Positions 34,184 through 47,229 of a stretch of DNA of 64,000 bases are shown here, piece after piece. Each line of letters starts with the position of its first letter. Positions within the stretch are counted from its first letter, which is position 1. Location: assembly GCA_013368445.1 (NCBI GenBank), contig JAACJO010000003.1, positions 3,100,001 to 3,164,000 on the forward strand, in the 5' to 3' direction. Origin of the DNA: Leucocoprinus leucothites (lineage: Eukaryota; Basidiomycota; Agaricomycetes; Agaricales; Agaricaceae). The notes beneath the pieces are model-generated. The model had not been told where the DNA came from. It saw nothing but the letters and a program-made list of their open reading frames with translations, and searched no databases. The position numbers were made by a program, and so were the translations under genes.

Positions 34184-37100
34184 TTAACTGGTGATCGACC
34201 CACTGCTGAGGATTTCCCGCCAATGATAACACACGTATTTGGGATGATATTTGCCCGGGAGGTCGAAGAGCTGCTTTTTGGGCTCGTTTATACAGGAGAG
34301 ATGCTCAGCGTTTCTTGGGTTGTGGACCTCTGGCTCGTTTGCAAGGGATCCACGGCGGGAGGGTGGGATAAGGTGGAGCGTGAGGGGGGAGGTCTGGATA
34401 AGGATGTGGAAAGGGTCGTTGACGACAAGGAAGGGAGAGAGGTGAGGGCATTTCCGTAGTCCTCTATCGACCTCATGCTCCATCAGCCTCGCGAGATCAG
34501 TTAAGAACTGGTAGCGTTTGCGTAACGATACGAGTTTTCGCTCTCTAGCCTTTGAAGGTCCTTGGCCTGTCTTCTCAACACTGCAATAACGACCGCGAAC
34601 TCCTCAGAGAGTAGACTGATCGAGGGATTCGGCAGAGGAGGCGGGTGATTTAAGGTGACTGAGGTGGTGATGGCACTCTGCGAGAAGATGACTGGGGAAG
34701 AGCTGAGGGAGAGCTGGTGATACTACTAGACGATTTGGAAGTCTGCATGTGACTGACTCTTGGAGGACAGAGAAAGACGTGCCAAGAACTGGATCCTGGC
34801 GAAGGTGTGTTTCTGCAGTGTAATGTCAGAAATTCCCAGAATGTAATAGAGAACCTAGCGCACACGTTCAGTGTCGAATCTGGCTTCTAATGATCCACAA
34901 GCTCCGTCCCCTATTGGGGTAGCGCTGTCGGTGCCTGCAGCACTTGAGTCTCCGAGTAGTGCGTGGTAGATACCGCTGGTAGAGAGCTATGTTCGACGCT
35001 GGTGTTTCGCGGTGGCTCCGTACGCCCGGAAGTGCCATTCAGATCGATGACCACAAAGTCGTCCAGTGTCCCCCGTGTTTGCGGCTTGCCATTTGACAAT
35101 GTGACGCAATCTCTGGTAATTACTGAGAATTTGACAAGAGTTGGATGATGGATTGTGGTCAAGTACTGATGGTAGAGGTGATTAAAAGTCGGGTGTGAGA
35201 CTCGTGACGCTTTAGATGACCGATCACAGCAAGTTCCCACACACCAACTTGCCGCCAACAGTCTGGCAGCGGCGGCTATGTTGCAATACATTACAGCACC
35301 GTCACCGCCAGTCGGTCGTTCCAGTATCCCTGCTCAAGCCATCAATACAAAGGTGCCAGGCCTCCTCGATATATAATGGCTGGTAAGGCCACTTGACGTA
35401 ACTTAGAACTGGCGACAGGGGTGTTGCTGCCTCCTGGGACTGGCTGATGTCGTTGTGGTATTCTCACAGGCACAGACCACAAAACTCATGGAAATTATCG
35501 CGAACCGTAAAATGCCATTAATATGTGGCGATACACCTTAAACTCGGCCCAAAGGTTGTACGCATACATCAGCTAATTATTGTAAATTAGGAAGCCCCCG
35601 CCATCAAAGCGCCACATTATAAGCAGTAACGTCTCTTGTCACTTGAAAAACAACAACCACCACGAGAATCTAACGTGCAGTCAAAGAAAGCCTACTTATT
35701 CTCTTCACAAAAGCCATTTGCCCAAGATTCCTTGACATAGGCTCTTTCACAGAGATTGTCGTCCACGTACCACCCTTGCATAGCCGTCCAACAGGCAAGA
35801 TTCTCCTCCGACGTCGCTTTTCAGCACTTCTCAGCACCATTGTCGGCGGGTTTGGCATTAAGGCAATAGCAATCGTTGCCGCGCCCGAGATGGATGTCCC
35901 AGTAAAATGTAATTGGAGCGTGCTGATAGGGGACGACCCAGCTGGATTGTTGGGTTTTCCGACTTGAGAAGGAGTGAAAGAAGGAGCTGGTAATTCGCGC
36001 GGTGATATATACGTTCATGAGGTAGAGGAATGAGAGGAGATCGGATGGAAGCTCAGTTACTTGCGACAGGGGATGTCGGGCTCACGAAATGAGGCGTAGA
36101 CGCAGCGGTGATTTCTGAAGCGAGATTTCTCGACTAAGCTAATTTGGGAGAGATGGCGGATGGAGATGTGGACGAGATAGGCGTAGGGTGTGGGTGACAC
36201 CCTCAACACAGGGGCAGATATGACGAATGTTTTCCCTACAGCTGGATTGAGCAAAAGAAAAATCGGCGGATGATAGGATCACACACAGGAATCTCGGTTG
36301 ATAGGACTCTTTCCTCCGTTTTTTTTTCGAAGGGCCCCCTTTCTGTGGTGAGATGCTTATCCAGAGGGACTTTCGCCCGATAGATCGAAGAGCTGCACAG
36401 TGTTTCTAGATTTGAGGATTTTGAGTTCTTTCACAACAGGTTCCGCGGCAGGATAAAGAGGAGGAAGTGGAAGAAGGGGGTCATTGATGATGTGGAAGGG
36501 AGGGAGCCGAAGGTGGATCTGTATTCCTCTACTGAACTCGTGCTCCATTGGCTTCGAGGGATCAGCTCTGCTCTCGCATTTCGGCGCCGTACGCGCAGAG
36601 GACATGAGTTCGGCATCAACATTACTGTTTGCGGTCTCCCGACTCTTCAGCCCTCCTATACCGGCAGCTGAGTCCCTGAGCGACGGGATTGAGCAATGGG
36701 TTTACAGAGTGGTCAAGGGCGATCGAGACAATGAGCACATTCTGCGAGGAGAACTGAGGGAGAGGCGGGAGAGGGTGTTTTAGATGTCTACGTGTGATTC
36801 ATGGAGAGCTCGGTGGGGGTGCATCACTACAACGTAATAGAATGTTGACGCACACATTCCGTCCCCTATTGGCATAGTAGAGTGGCTGACGCTCGAGTGC
36901 AGGTACAGAGCTGTGTCCAACATTGGCGCTTCGCTGTCGAGAACTGAGAGTCCAACCCATTCTCTCGCGCCGAGGTTTGCTTGGCTGTGGTCGCAATAAA
37001 CCTCGTGCATGGTGTCAGGATGAACGGAGAAGCGGATAGCGGTGTTCGTTGATCATTATTCTGTGTGCCTGGCACGTCATACACTCCGGAGATGCCATTG

Positions 37101-37392
37101 AAATTATGATCAACGCGCCCTGTGCGTGGTATCGTAGGCCTTGGACAAGTAGTTTTCGGCCTGTTTGACCGTCATGGTGCAGCCTCTGGGTAATTTCTGT
37201 GCCATTGGATAGTAGATTGCAGCTACTTAGGGTGCAGAGGCATCGCTGACATGGCACAGCGAACGTGGGAGCTCGGTCATCAGACTGAACCCAGGCCATG
37301 GCGGTGCTGTCCCTGTCTAATCTGAATGAAGCTTTTAGTATCTCTTTCTTGACAGCCCGGCCTACATTCGCCAATCGACCCGTACAGCACAA
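34184..37392 (-). pseudogene. Cluster of unknown gene relics, unit B
   Basis: Two sets occur: Q-L-F-D-L-type relics at 34184-34483 and 36357-36605, and H-H-P-type relics at about 34880-35291 and 36840-37392 (T-Q-R-L-H-H-D-G). They repeat the order seen in unit A, but each copy has different frame breaks. Two sets inside one unit suggest an older, smaller tandem duplication inside the larger one. Confidence 0.4.
35620..35885 (-). pseudogene. Cysteine-rich secreted-gene relic, unit B
   Basis: The minus strand carries N-D-C-Y-C-L-N-A-K-P and, further on, D-A/T-A-M-Q-G-W-Y-V-D-D-N-L-C, matching exon 2 of the gene at 48029-48583. Here the codon after A-M is CAA, where units A and D have TAA. Two conserved Cys codons read Tyr, and a TGA occurs earlier in the exon. 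Exon 1 is absent. It is non-functional. Confidence 0.6.
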
Positions 37393-38061
37393 CTGAATCT
37401 ATAGTGGATATTATATCGTAATCATAATCTTCTTGAAAGAAAGTCTTGTCTCATTGAACTGGGGGATCATTATGGAACTGAATACCTAGTACCCACTCAG
37501 AAGCATGCACAGACTTTGTGTTCTCAACTATGCTGGCCGTCAGAGGTCCCAGAAGCCTGATTCATTTGTCTTAAGGTTTTCAGTGTCAGGATATACGGCT
37601 GTCGAAATGTTCCAACGCCTTGACTCCCCAGCCTCATGGCACAGAGTTTGGGTCATAGATACTTGTGTGTGTGAACGTTTAGTTGCTCATATAAAACACG
37701 CAACTTCATAATTGAAAGACCTGAGAGCTGCTGTCGAGCGTCATTGAATGTACAGAAATGAAGCTGAATATTGGAGAGAGATGTCAGGTTTCTTTTCGCC
37801 AGGCCAATTTGGGGATTGGGTAGAAAACTATCCGTTGCTAGACCGCTTATGCCGAACGTTCCGAGTCTTTACAAATAAGTGTTTATTTGTTATTAAATAC
37901 TTTGAAAACTTCGACACAACGGTAGTTCAAACCGCTGAGCACGAATGGTACCCGCTCATCATCATTGTCAGTCACTCAACCTCTTACAATTTCTCTGCAG
38001 TCAGTCTCTCTGCAGTGCAGCTCCGCAAATACAATGGTCGGGAGACCGCTGAGAAGGTTAA

Positions 38062-40161
38062 TCAGAATATTGAAGGAAGATAACAAGGTACGCAATTGCT
38101 TACATTTCTAGGGCTCTCCAAAAAGAACCCAGATGGCGCCTGCTGAGGGACTAATTCATTCTCCCCATACCCAAAAATCCAGACATCCCGGGCATTTGTG
38201 CACCTTGGGATCAGGCACCTGCCCTTTCGAATGACCTTGTCACGAAGTTCGGCTGGGAGCTGCAAGCACCAGTCACAGAATGAGCGTGAACCCTAGGAAA
38301 TAAATGGTCTTGGAAACTTACATTGGCTCTTACGCTATCAGCAACGATCGACCACCCTGGTCTGTCACCCAACAACCCGAACATTTTCTTGAAGGGAATT
38401 TTCGAAAGAGACATAGCAGTCCTGAAGTCAAGTGGATGCTCAGGTACACAACAAAGCACCCAAAAGCACCCCAAAGCTTGGCGATAGAGATCACCGTATG
38501 ATGAGTCTTTTGTGATAACGATATTTGAGGGAAGAACGATGTGCGAGGGATCTGCGAGCGATATGGCACCCCATTTGAGCAAGAAACACTAGATGGGTTC
38601 AGGAAACGCTGTACCTCCGCTGTGAGACCAGACATCATGTAGACACATGAGAAGCTCCTGTCTCCACCCAATTAAGAAGTCGCCGAGTATACATAGCTCC
38701 TTGGACCGCTGGGGGTCTCTCATGAAATCAAGGAACGACGCGTGGTAGAATTCTATGGCTTTTTCTACCTTCATGACCGACTGGATGGAGGCACAGGCAC
38801 GACGAAGCTGTTCGATGGGAAGGGAGAGGGCTATGGTAATAGTGGGCAGATACTGACTGAATGTCGAATAAAGCAGGAGGATTTTTTGGACTGTTGCCCT
38901 GACCTTTGGCGGGACTCGTTGCATGATAAGGGTATAGAAAAAATCCATCTCCGCCAATGGGTTGTCCACCCGAACCTTAGCAGAGACCTCCTTCGCAAAC
39001 TCGAGTACAATGCGTAGCTGGTCTTCGGGACCAAGCGAATTTTCGTCCCTGATGAAACGAATCATGGTCCCCACATAGATCCAAAGCCCAGCACCACGTT
39101 GAACAAGGAGGGAAAGTGCACCCTCAGATGGCCACGACTCGGGGAGGCCATGATCCTCACGGATTTTGTTGAACTCATCAGTTAGGAAGAGTAAGATCTC
39201 GTGATCAATTGCGCGGGACACGGGAAGTTCAATGCGAGATAAAACGGGAGATACAAGGACAGAGTTCATGGTTCGGATGATAGATTCTTCGGGGCGGCTG
39301 GTGATGAACCAGCGGAAGGGGGTCGTACGTTTGTGAACGGAGGTTGCGATGACTCTAATAATCTCGCACTGCTCCGCCGTTCCACGGCACTCGTCCAGCC
39401 CATCGATAATCACAGCGCATCCTTCCAGGCTGCACCGAGGAATGTTGACACTACGAAGGGGGCGAACAAGCAAGTGCTCGAACTGTGTTGCCAGTGACAT
39501 TGTCGCGAGAGCAGGATCGTCCATCATGCGCCTGTTGATGATTTCCCTGAAAGGACGGCATTTGGCAGCAATTTGATAAGCGATGGACGTAAATACACGT
39601 CGCGGGTCATCGCGATCTGCAGTAGAGCGGGAAAGGAAGAGGGTGGCAGCGAGCTTGTTTATGGGCGCCAGGGCCTCGGCACAGCTTTGGGCGACAGCTG
39701 ACTTGCCGATACCAAAGGGACCGTGCATCCAGAGAATGGGTTCTGTGCGATCCGATTGAACTTGCGCCCAGCTGGTAATGAGGGTGATGTAGTCGTTTCT
39801 AGTGCCAAGGTGACATTTTGGTGGGGGATAGCGAGCGCTGGAGTTGTAGAATGCGTCCGGCATTGAGTTGTTGAGGAGTTCTTTGATGCCTATTCCTATT
39901 CATTACGTGAGATTAAGGGTCTAGCTCGAGGGCACTGTGAAGCTCACCAGAGTCCGTAGGGGCAAAATCAATGAGTTGAGAATTGGTGATAATAACATTT
40001 TGTGCCTTGTGGAACATTTCTTGCGCATGGAAATGTTGCTGCGTTGATGAAGGGATAGGTGAATGGACGGCTGGGGACGCGGTAGGAGATTGGGTGGAAC
40101 CTGTGACCCGATCAAAGTAAAGAGAGAGTCTAGCGGAAAACTTGCGAGTGCGGCTGGGCAT
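38062..40161 (-). CDS. NACHT-domain STAND NTPase, unit C (638 aa, intact)
   Basis: Exons 39948-40161, 38615-39889, 38322-38551 and 38062-38259, with introns of 58, 63 and 62 nt. The start M-P-S-R-T-R-K is chosen because it aligns with the basic starts of the other copies; an in-frame ATG upstream would add 20 residues. Exon 1 is short, has lost most of the Pro-rich linker, and ends with A-Q-N-V-I-I-T-N-S-Q-L. Walker A G-P-F-G-I-G-K-S is at residues 128-135 and Walker B A-V-I-I-D-G-L-D-E-C at 230-239, followed by R-W-F-I-T-S-R-P-E. The C-terminal exon has C-L-I-P-R-C and N-C-V-P-C-Y-L. The architecture is complete and the product is likely cytosolic. Confidence 0.88.
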
Positions 40162-40229
40162 TCTATGAGGAATGGGATCACGGGCTAGCGGTTGCAAGAG
40201 GAGGGAAAGGGAGGAAGGCAACCAGGGGG

Positions 40230-40375
40230 AGGGAACGAACTATCTTGACTGTTAAGTTTTCCACGAGTCCACGGGGTCGGCTATTGATAGTTGCGAGATG
40301 CCCATAATCACTATTTTCGGTGACACTAAGTCCGCTCCCCAAACACATATAACTATGGTGAGTGTCGATCCATCC
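40230..40375 (-). promoter_or_regulatory. Conserved upstream block of the unit C NACHT gene
   Basis: Conserved in the fifth fragment (15400-15540) and the orphan block (31700-31883). It contains CCACGAGTCCACG, GCCCATAATCACTATT and an ATATAACTATGGTGAG box about 190 nt upstream of the ATG. On the minus strand this last box reads as a TATA-like ATAGTTATATG. A promoter role is inferred from position and conservation. Confidence 0.4.
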
Positions 40376-40449
40376 AACCCATCCCGTGCAAGCGCAAGAT
40401 CACTAGGTACATGATAATGTCGCTTTATTAGACGCTATTTGCCTATTAA

Positions 40450-42770
40450 AACCACGATACTGGTTTCAGCTGTCCAGCACCGCCCTGAAGGGCACTATTC
40501 AGAGTGTACAGCCCTCCGACCGCCTCAGCCCATGCCACAAACGAAGACAATAGGTAGCGCTTCACTCTAGCTCAGCATTTGAACGTGGCAGAAAGATCCC
40601 ATACGACCCTAGAGATTGGTTACGGATGAAGCGAAGATGGGAGGAAAGGTGCTGCAGCTATCGATCCGGGGGTGCTGGTACTGGTACTAAAAGACAAGCA
40701 AGTGAAGAATGCGCCTGATTTCCGGCGTACGTAATTGCGAGCTCGAGTGCGGATTTCCGGACTATTTATCATTTCGGGATATCCTCGTATCCGTTGCGTA
40801 GCCGTAGTCCTATTGAGCCAGCCTTCTTGCACGCGTGCCGCGTTGCTGAACAATTCGAGCCATTGTCGAGTGCATTTTCAGAATTGCTTGTAGAAGTCAT
40901 TGACGATCAGCACAGGAGAGACGGCACTCGACGAGGCGCTGAAGCTCATGAAGATGAATGAATAGATTTATTTTCGAGACACATTTATCTATCCGTTTTT
41001 GAAATATAATTATCGTCTTGCGAAACCTGAAACACTATAAATATTAGCTGCCAGTTCGAGTAAGCACATGAACCCGGGCTAGCAAAAAATATTGTAGACA
41101 AAGGATACATATTTTACCCCAAAGACGAAATTTCCTCCTATCGACAAGGTCACTCACCCCTTCATTTATTTCAGAATCACCCGCGTGATCTCCCTTATCA
41201 CATCTACCACCTACCATCCAACACTCTTCGTCGGCTTCATTCCACTGTACCACAGATCACAGCCAGTAGGTCCATGACCTTGTTGATCGGAACACAAGGC
41301 GCAGGAGACGTGTTTCTCCTGGGCAGGTTGGGATGAGATTATCGCTCTGTCGGTGAATTTGGATGGTAAGGGGTTGTATGATTAGGAATGGCTGGAGTGA
41401 ACGCCGCCAATTCCTTTAAGCTCTTCAATAGAGTTTTGTTCTCTATTTTAATTGGGAATCAAATCACCTTTGCTGCGAATTGATGGTAAGACACCTATTA
41501 GGAGGGACTTTCGCCTGATATATATGGAAGACCTGTTCTTCGAGTTCATCTATGCAGGAAAGGTGCGCGTTATATCCGGATTTGAGGTCCTTGAGGTCTT
41601 TCACAAGGAGTTCCGCGGTAGAAGGAGGACGATGGGAATGGCCCGGTGAGGATGGGGAAGGAAGAGAGGCGAGGGTAGATCTCCTCCATCAGCCCTAAGA
41701 GACCAGGTCTGCCGCTCCCGCAGGACCTGGGTATGTTGGTACCGTTCGCGGAATGAGAAGACTGGCAGCGTTCTCCAATATATAGAGACCTTCTGCCCGT
41801 CTCTTCAACTGTTCCCCACCGGCACCTGTGTCCTATTCCTCAGTAAAACCGTGAATCCCTGAGAGCGGGATTGAGCGAGGGATTCGGCGGAGGAGAGGGT
41901 GATTCGAGGGTGATTGAGGTGATGAGCGCATTTTGTCAGAAGATGAATGAAAGGGCTGAGGGGGAGCTGCAAGTGGGTCTGTGTGTAGTTCATGGTGAGT
42001 AGAGAGAGGTGAGTGAGCAGAGAGGCGGGAGCTCACCAGAGGTGCGTCACTATAACGTAATATCAGGCCTAACGCACATATACAGCATCAAATCCGGCTT
42101 CCAATTGTCCACGAGCCTCGTCCTTTGTTGGCAATGTTGTCTGGGCCTACAACAGTTGTGGCTTGGGTGCCGCGTGCGAGACACCGTTGGTAAAGAATTG
42201 CGTCAGACGTTGGCGCTTCGCTGTTGAAAGCTGAGGCTCTAATTCAGTGTGAATATTGGGATGGACGAAGAGGCGGCTAACGGGCTAACGGGCATCAGCA
42301 TACTTCTCGTTCCCCATGGTATACCTCGCACCTGGTACTTCGTACGCCCCAGAAATGCCATTTGGAATGATCAATGCATCCGATACGTGACACAGTAGGT
42401 CTTGGCCAAGTTGTCTCCAGCCTGTCTGGCCGTTGCAGTGCAGTCTCTGGTAGTTTCTGTTAATTTGATAAGGATTGGATGGTAAGCTGTAGCTACTTAT
42501 GGTGGAGAGGAACCGCTGACAAGGGTACACTTCTGCCTTGTGCTAAGCGCTAAGCTTTGGGGGTCCGGCGCTATTAGCTTGGGAGCTCGGATCAGTGACC
42601 AACGCACGCGATACGTGACACCGCTGATCTTGACCAAATCATCCATATCTGTGGCCCGCCGTACCACCGTTATGAGGTGATATCTGGCAACATCTATGGA
42701 TTTAACAAGAATTGGGTGATGGGCTGGGTGACTGACAGTAGAGGTGATCAAAGTTGGGTTGGAATTCATG
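40450..42770 (-). pseudogene. Degenerate block and unknown gene relics, unit C
   Basis: 40450-40960 corresponds to the degenerate blocks of the other units. 41500-41730 corresponds to the Q-L-F-D-L-type relics. 42250-42530 (Q-R-L-H-C-N-G-Q-T-G-W) and 42497-42769 (H-H-P-I-L-V-K-S) are two copies of the other unknown relic, back to back. No intact frame. Confidence 0.4.
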
Positions 42771-43194
42771 ACGCTTTCACTTACCGATCACAGCTAAGTT
42801 CCCACACATCAGCCTGATGCCAACAGCGGGGCGACGCCTAATGTGGTGTCTTATTACAATACACTACACCACTATCACCACTGGTCGGTCGCTCCAGTAT
42901 TCTTACTCAATCCACCAATGCAAAGATGTGAGGACTCCCCGATATACGATAGCCGGTAAGACCACTTGACGCAACCCAGAAGCGGCGACTGGATATCGCT
43001 GCCTGCTCCTAGGACTAGCTGATGCCGTTGTCGTATTCTCGCAGACACAGACACAAAGCCCATAGTAATTATCGCGAACCGAAATATGCTATTAAAAGAT
43101 CGCGATATACGTTAAACTCGGACCAAACGTTGTAGACGTTCATCAGCCAATTATTCTGGATTAGAAGGCTCCCGCCATCAAGCGCCACATGATA

Positions 43195-43270
43195 GCAGTA
43201 ACAATTCTTGTCATCCGAAATGCAACAATCAATAAGAGGATCCAACGTGCGATAAAAGTAAGCTGACTTT
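43195..43270 (-). pseudogene. Last-exon remnant of the cysteine-rich gene, unit C
   Basis: About 70 nt encode D-D-K-N-C-Y-C-Y-H-V-A-L, matching the third exon of the unit D gene. The rest of the gene is deleted in this unit. Confidence 0.55.
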
Positions 43271-43499
43271 AGGGGAGACAATAGATGGAGGTGAAGACGA
43301 GACGGATGTGGTCGTGGACAGCGCCCGCGATACAGCGGGAGATATGATAGGCGTTTTCCATATAGATGAATAGGGTAAAATAATAATCGATGCAAGATAG
43401 GACCACGTGCATGCATCTGGGTTAACAGGGTTCTTTCCTCTGCCCTTTTTCGAAGGGCCACCTTTCTGTTCGTCATGTGGAGGCTGGCGAGCTCCTTTC

Positions 43500-44820
43500 G
43501 CGCCAATCTCCTACGAGTTCCAGTTGCTTGACCCAGGTACCATACTCCTCAGGTGCATGGTCAACACTGAGTGGTATGACTCTTACCTAGAACCGGAGGC
43601 CTCAGCCTAGGGAGGCGGCTTGGTTGGGACAGAAAGTGGACGACAGATCCGCTTATTGGTTGGGTCCGAGGGCGGAACGCCACATCACACAGGGATGTGA
43701 TATAGTGCTGAACTTTGCCAGAGACGCATCAGTGACTTTTAAGCAGAATTGTTTGGAACGGTACTAGCTTGTTAGGGGCACGGATTTCGTAGAAAAGAGT
43801 GTCATGTGCGAGAATGTTTTTCAATCCTGTCAAACATTTATTACTATAAACTGCTCGAAAAAGCGCACTACTACTCGCATTTGTCTTTCATTTTCTCTGT
43901 TGAGCACTTGCTAAAAAATCGTGTCAGAGTCTTCACATGATTGGCTTACTTTGGCCACCACTATCCCTCTAGCCCCTGGGAGAATCAGAGAAGCGCTGCC
44001 CGATACACGAGACATCACGTACCGAAGGCTTGTGATGGATACCCAGGGTGCAATCCTTTCCAACAACGCTAGCTAGCCAGAACATAAACTCCTTGTAATC
44101 GTTAGGTGCCTCCACATTCACATCAGAGGGGAAAGCTTTGATGAATCGTGGTACGAAACTTGGAGTCCTCGATGGGCTCAGGCAATTTGTGGCGCTTGAC
44201 CATAGTAGGAGTCAAAGATAAGGATCAAACACGACCATATCTTGTTCGAGAATCCGAAAGAACCCAAACAGGTGGCCGTAGTTGTTAACCCCGTGACACT
44301 TTTTGGTTAACGATCACAGTCAGGTTCCCACACACACTGTCCAAAACTAATGGAATATACATGTCTGCTAGAGGATCGTGTCAAAATCGCTACAATATTT
44401 TAGTATTAAGGAAGCACTCAATGGCACCCATGAAAGTGACGAGGGGGGCGGCGAGTCGGCTGGAAGTGCGGATAACTCCCTTCATTGGAAAAATTGTGTG
44501 CCGGTTGGTTCATTGCGCATCCTGATTTATGTGCTTGGGGATTGTGGCAAGACCAGCCATAGCGTTAACTAAAACCGTCGGATTCGTTTTTTGACGACAA
44601 GCTGCGGGCATTATCCTTATTGCGGTGCCACTCAGTAGACCACTTGCCCCGAACACTTTCCACCCGTTGAACCTTGACATGGGAAACCTCGCACAGGAAA
44701 GGTTTTCGCGCATTATTGTGTTTTCGAATATATCGATACTAGGGTACTTCGAGCGCCTCGGTAGCCGTAGTTCACTATTTATGGAAATATTTGAATATCG
44801 TCTCCCTTAATACTCCTGTT
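43500..44820. other. Unit C/D junction, no gene seen
   Basis: About 1.3 kb with only short, unconserved ORFs. The right end (from about 44820) is the 3' flank shared with unit C (CTCTGCAGTGCAGCTCCGC-like at 37990 and CTCTGAAGTGCAGCTCCGC at 44850). The middle (43620-44800) has no counterpart I can see in the other units. Confidence 0.5.
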
Positions 44821-44912
44821 CCTCTACGTCTCATCACGATCTCTTTACAGTCAGCCTCTCTGAAGTGCAGCTCCGCAAATACAATGGTCGGCGGACCGCT
44901 GAGAAAGGTTAA

Positions 44913-46985
44913 TCAGAATATTGAAGGAAGATAACAAGGTATGCAATTTCTTACATTCCGGGGGTCCTGCAAAAAAAACCTATTTCCTGCCTTAAGAAGG
45001 ACTAATTCATTCTCCCCATGCCCTAAAATCCAAACATCCCGGGTCTTTGTGCACCCTGGGATCGGACAACTGCTCTTTCGAATGATCTTATTACAAAGGT
45101 CAGCTGGGAGCTGCAAGCATCAGTCACATAATGAGTGATAATCTTGGGAAATCAATGGTCTTGGAAGCTTACATTGTCTCTTATCCGACTAGCAGCGATC
45201 AAACGGCCCGGCATGGTGCCTACTAACCTGAACATTTTCCTGAATGGAATTTTTGAAAGAGACGTAGCAGTACCGAGATCAAACAGATGCTCGGATACAC
45301 TACAGAGTACCCAAAAGCTCCCCACAACGTAGTAATAGTGATCATCATATGATAAGCCTTCTGGGATAACGGTACTTGAGGGAAAAACAATGTGCTCGGA
45401 ATCTACGAGTAATATGGGACCCCATCAGAGCAGGAAATGCTAGATGGGCCAGGGAAACACAGTACCTGTGCTGCGAGAACAGACTTCATGTAGCCACATC
45501 AGAAGCTCCTGCCTCCACCTCATCAAGAAGTCGTTCAGGATACATAGCTCTCCGGAACGCTGGGGGTCCGTCATGAAATCAAGAAATGACGTGTGGTAGA
45601 ATTCTATGTCGTCTCCCACCGTCATGACCGACTGGATGGAAGCACAGGCACGACGGATCTGGTTTACAGAAAGGAAGAGGGCTCCGGCAATAGGGTTTAG
45701 ACCGAGCGGCGACAAGAAATTAAGCAGGAGGATTTTCCGAACTGTTGTTCTAACCTTTGGTGGAACTCGTTGCATGATGAGGGTATAAAAAGAATCCATC
45801 TCCGCCAGCGGGTTGTCCACCCCAACCTTAGCAGAGACCTTCTTTGCGAACTCGAGCACAATGCGCAGCTGGTCTTCGGGGCCGTACGAGTTTTCGTCCT
45901 TGATGAAACGAACCATGGTTGCCACATAGATCCAAAGCCCAGCGCCGCGTTCAACAAGGAGGGCAAGCGCACCCTCAGATGGCCACGACTCAGCGAGGCC
46001 ATGTTCCTCACGCACCTTCTTGAGCTCGTCAGTCAGGAACAGTAGGATCTCGTGATCGATTACACGGGACACGGGAAGTTCAATGCAATATAAAACGGGA
46101 GATACAGGGACGGAATGCATGGTTCGGATGATGAAGTCTTCGGGTCGGCTGGTGATGAACCAGCGGAAGGGGGTGGTGCGATTGTGAGCGGAAGCTGCGA
46201 TGACCCTAATAATCTCGCACTGCTCTGCCGTTCCACGGCACTCGTCCAGCCCGTCGATAATCACGGTGTATCCTTCCAGGCTGCTCTGAGGAACGTTGAC
46301 ACTACGAAGGGGTCGAACAAGCAAGTGCTCGAATTGCGTTGACAGTGACATCGTCGGGAGAGCAGGGTCATCGATCATGCGCCTATTGACGATTTCTCGG
46401 AATGGAGGACATTTGACAGCAATCTGATACGCGATGGAGGTGAATACGCGTTGAGGGTCATCGCGATCTGGATTAGAGCGGGAAAAGAAGAGGGTGGCAG
46501 CGAGTTTGTCGATGGGCGCCAAAGCCTCGGCACAGCTTTGGGCGACAGCTGATTTGCCAATACCAAAGGGACCACGCATCCAGAGAATGGGTTCCTGGCG
46601 ATCTGACTGTCCCTGCGCCCAACTGGTGATGAGGGCAATGCAGTCGTTTCGAGTACCAAGGTGGCATTTTGGTGGGGGATAGCGAGCGCTGGAGTTGTAG
46701 AAAGCGTCTGGCATTGAGTGCTTGAGGAGTCGTTTGAGGCCTATTCCTATTCATCAAATAAGATCACTGGTCTAGCTCGAGAGCACTGTAAAGTTCACCA
46801 GAGTCCGCAGGGGAACAATCAATAAATTGAGAGTTGCTGATGGTGACGTTTTGTGCCTGGTTAAACATTTCGTGCGCATGGAAATGCTGTTGCGCTGATG
46901 AAGGGATAAGTGGCGGGGTAGAAGGTGTGGAATTCAGAGGCTCCGGATAAGGAAGCATCGGGCTTGGGGTTGTGGAAGCAGGCAT
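44913..46985 (-). CDS. NACHT-domain STAND NTPase, unit D (629 aa, intact)
   Basis: Exons 46799-46985, 45466-46740, 45173-45402 and 44913-45110, with introns of 58, 63 and 62 nt. Exon sizes 2-4 equal those of units B and C. The start M-P-A-S-T-T-P is the first ATG after an in-frame TAG upstream; a longer Pro-rich exon 1, as in unit B, is readable upstream but broken, so the N-terminus may be shortened. Exon 1 contains F-N-Q-A-Q-N-V-T-I-S-N-S-Q-F. Walker A is at about 119-126 and Walker B at about 221-230. The tail exon has C-P-I-P-G-C and N-C-I-P-C-Y-L. The upstream region differs from units B and C. Confidence 0.85.
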
Positions 46986-47229
46986 AGAAGTAGCAATAGT
47001 AGGCTGAAGAAATGGAGTAGGGATCGGTGGTTGCTGAGGCGGATGTGTAGAAAACTAAGCAGGCGGCGGTCGCGATTTAGTGGGGAAGGGGACCGCGGAC
47101 TCGCAGAGGGAGAAAGACGACGAGAGGGGAACAAGTTCTCTTCGTTTCTAAGTTTCCACGAGTCCGCGAGATCGATTGTCGTTCACGTGTTGAGACCACA
47201 TCAGTCGCACAGCACGACCCTTAGGGGGG

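Larger units (their letters stand above)
27010..37400 (-). repeat. Array unit B
   Basis: The longest unit. Its order parallels unit A: 3' flank, NACHT gene, plus-strand acidic relic, extra NACHT upstream block, solo LTR insertion, degenerate block, two sets of unknown relics and a cysteine-rich gene relic. Collinearity with unit A extends over non-coding DNA, which shows a segmental rather than gene-only duplication. Confidence 0.75.
37437..43500 (-). repeat. Array unit C
   Basis: Shorter unit: 3' flank, intact NACHT gene, upstream region, degenerate block, relics with Q-L-F-D-L-type and H-H-P-I-L-V-K words, and a remnant of the last exon of the cysteine-rich gene. It lacks the acidic plus-strand relic of units A and B. 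Confidence 0.7.
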
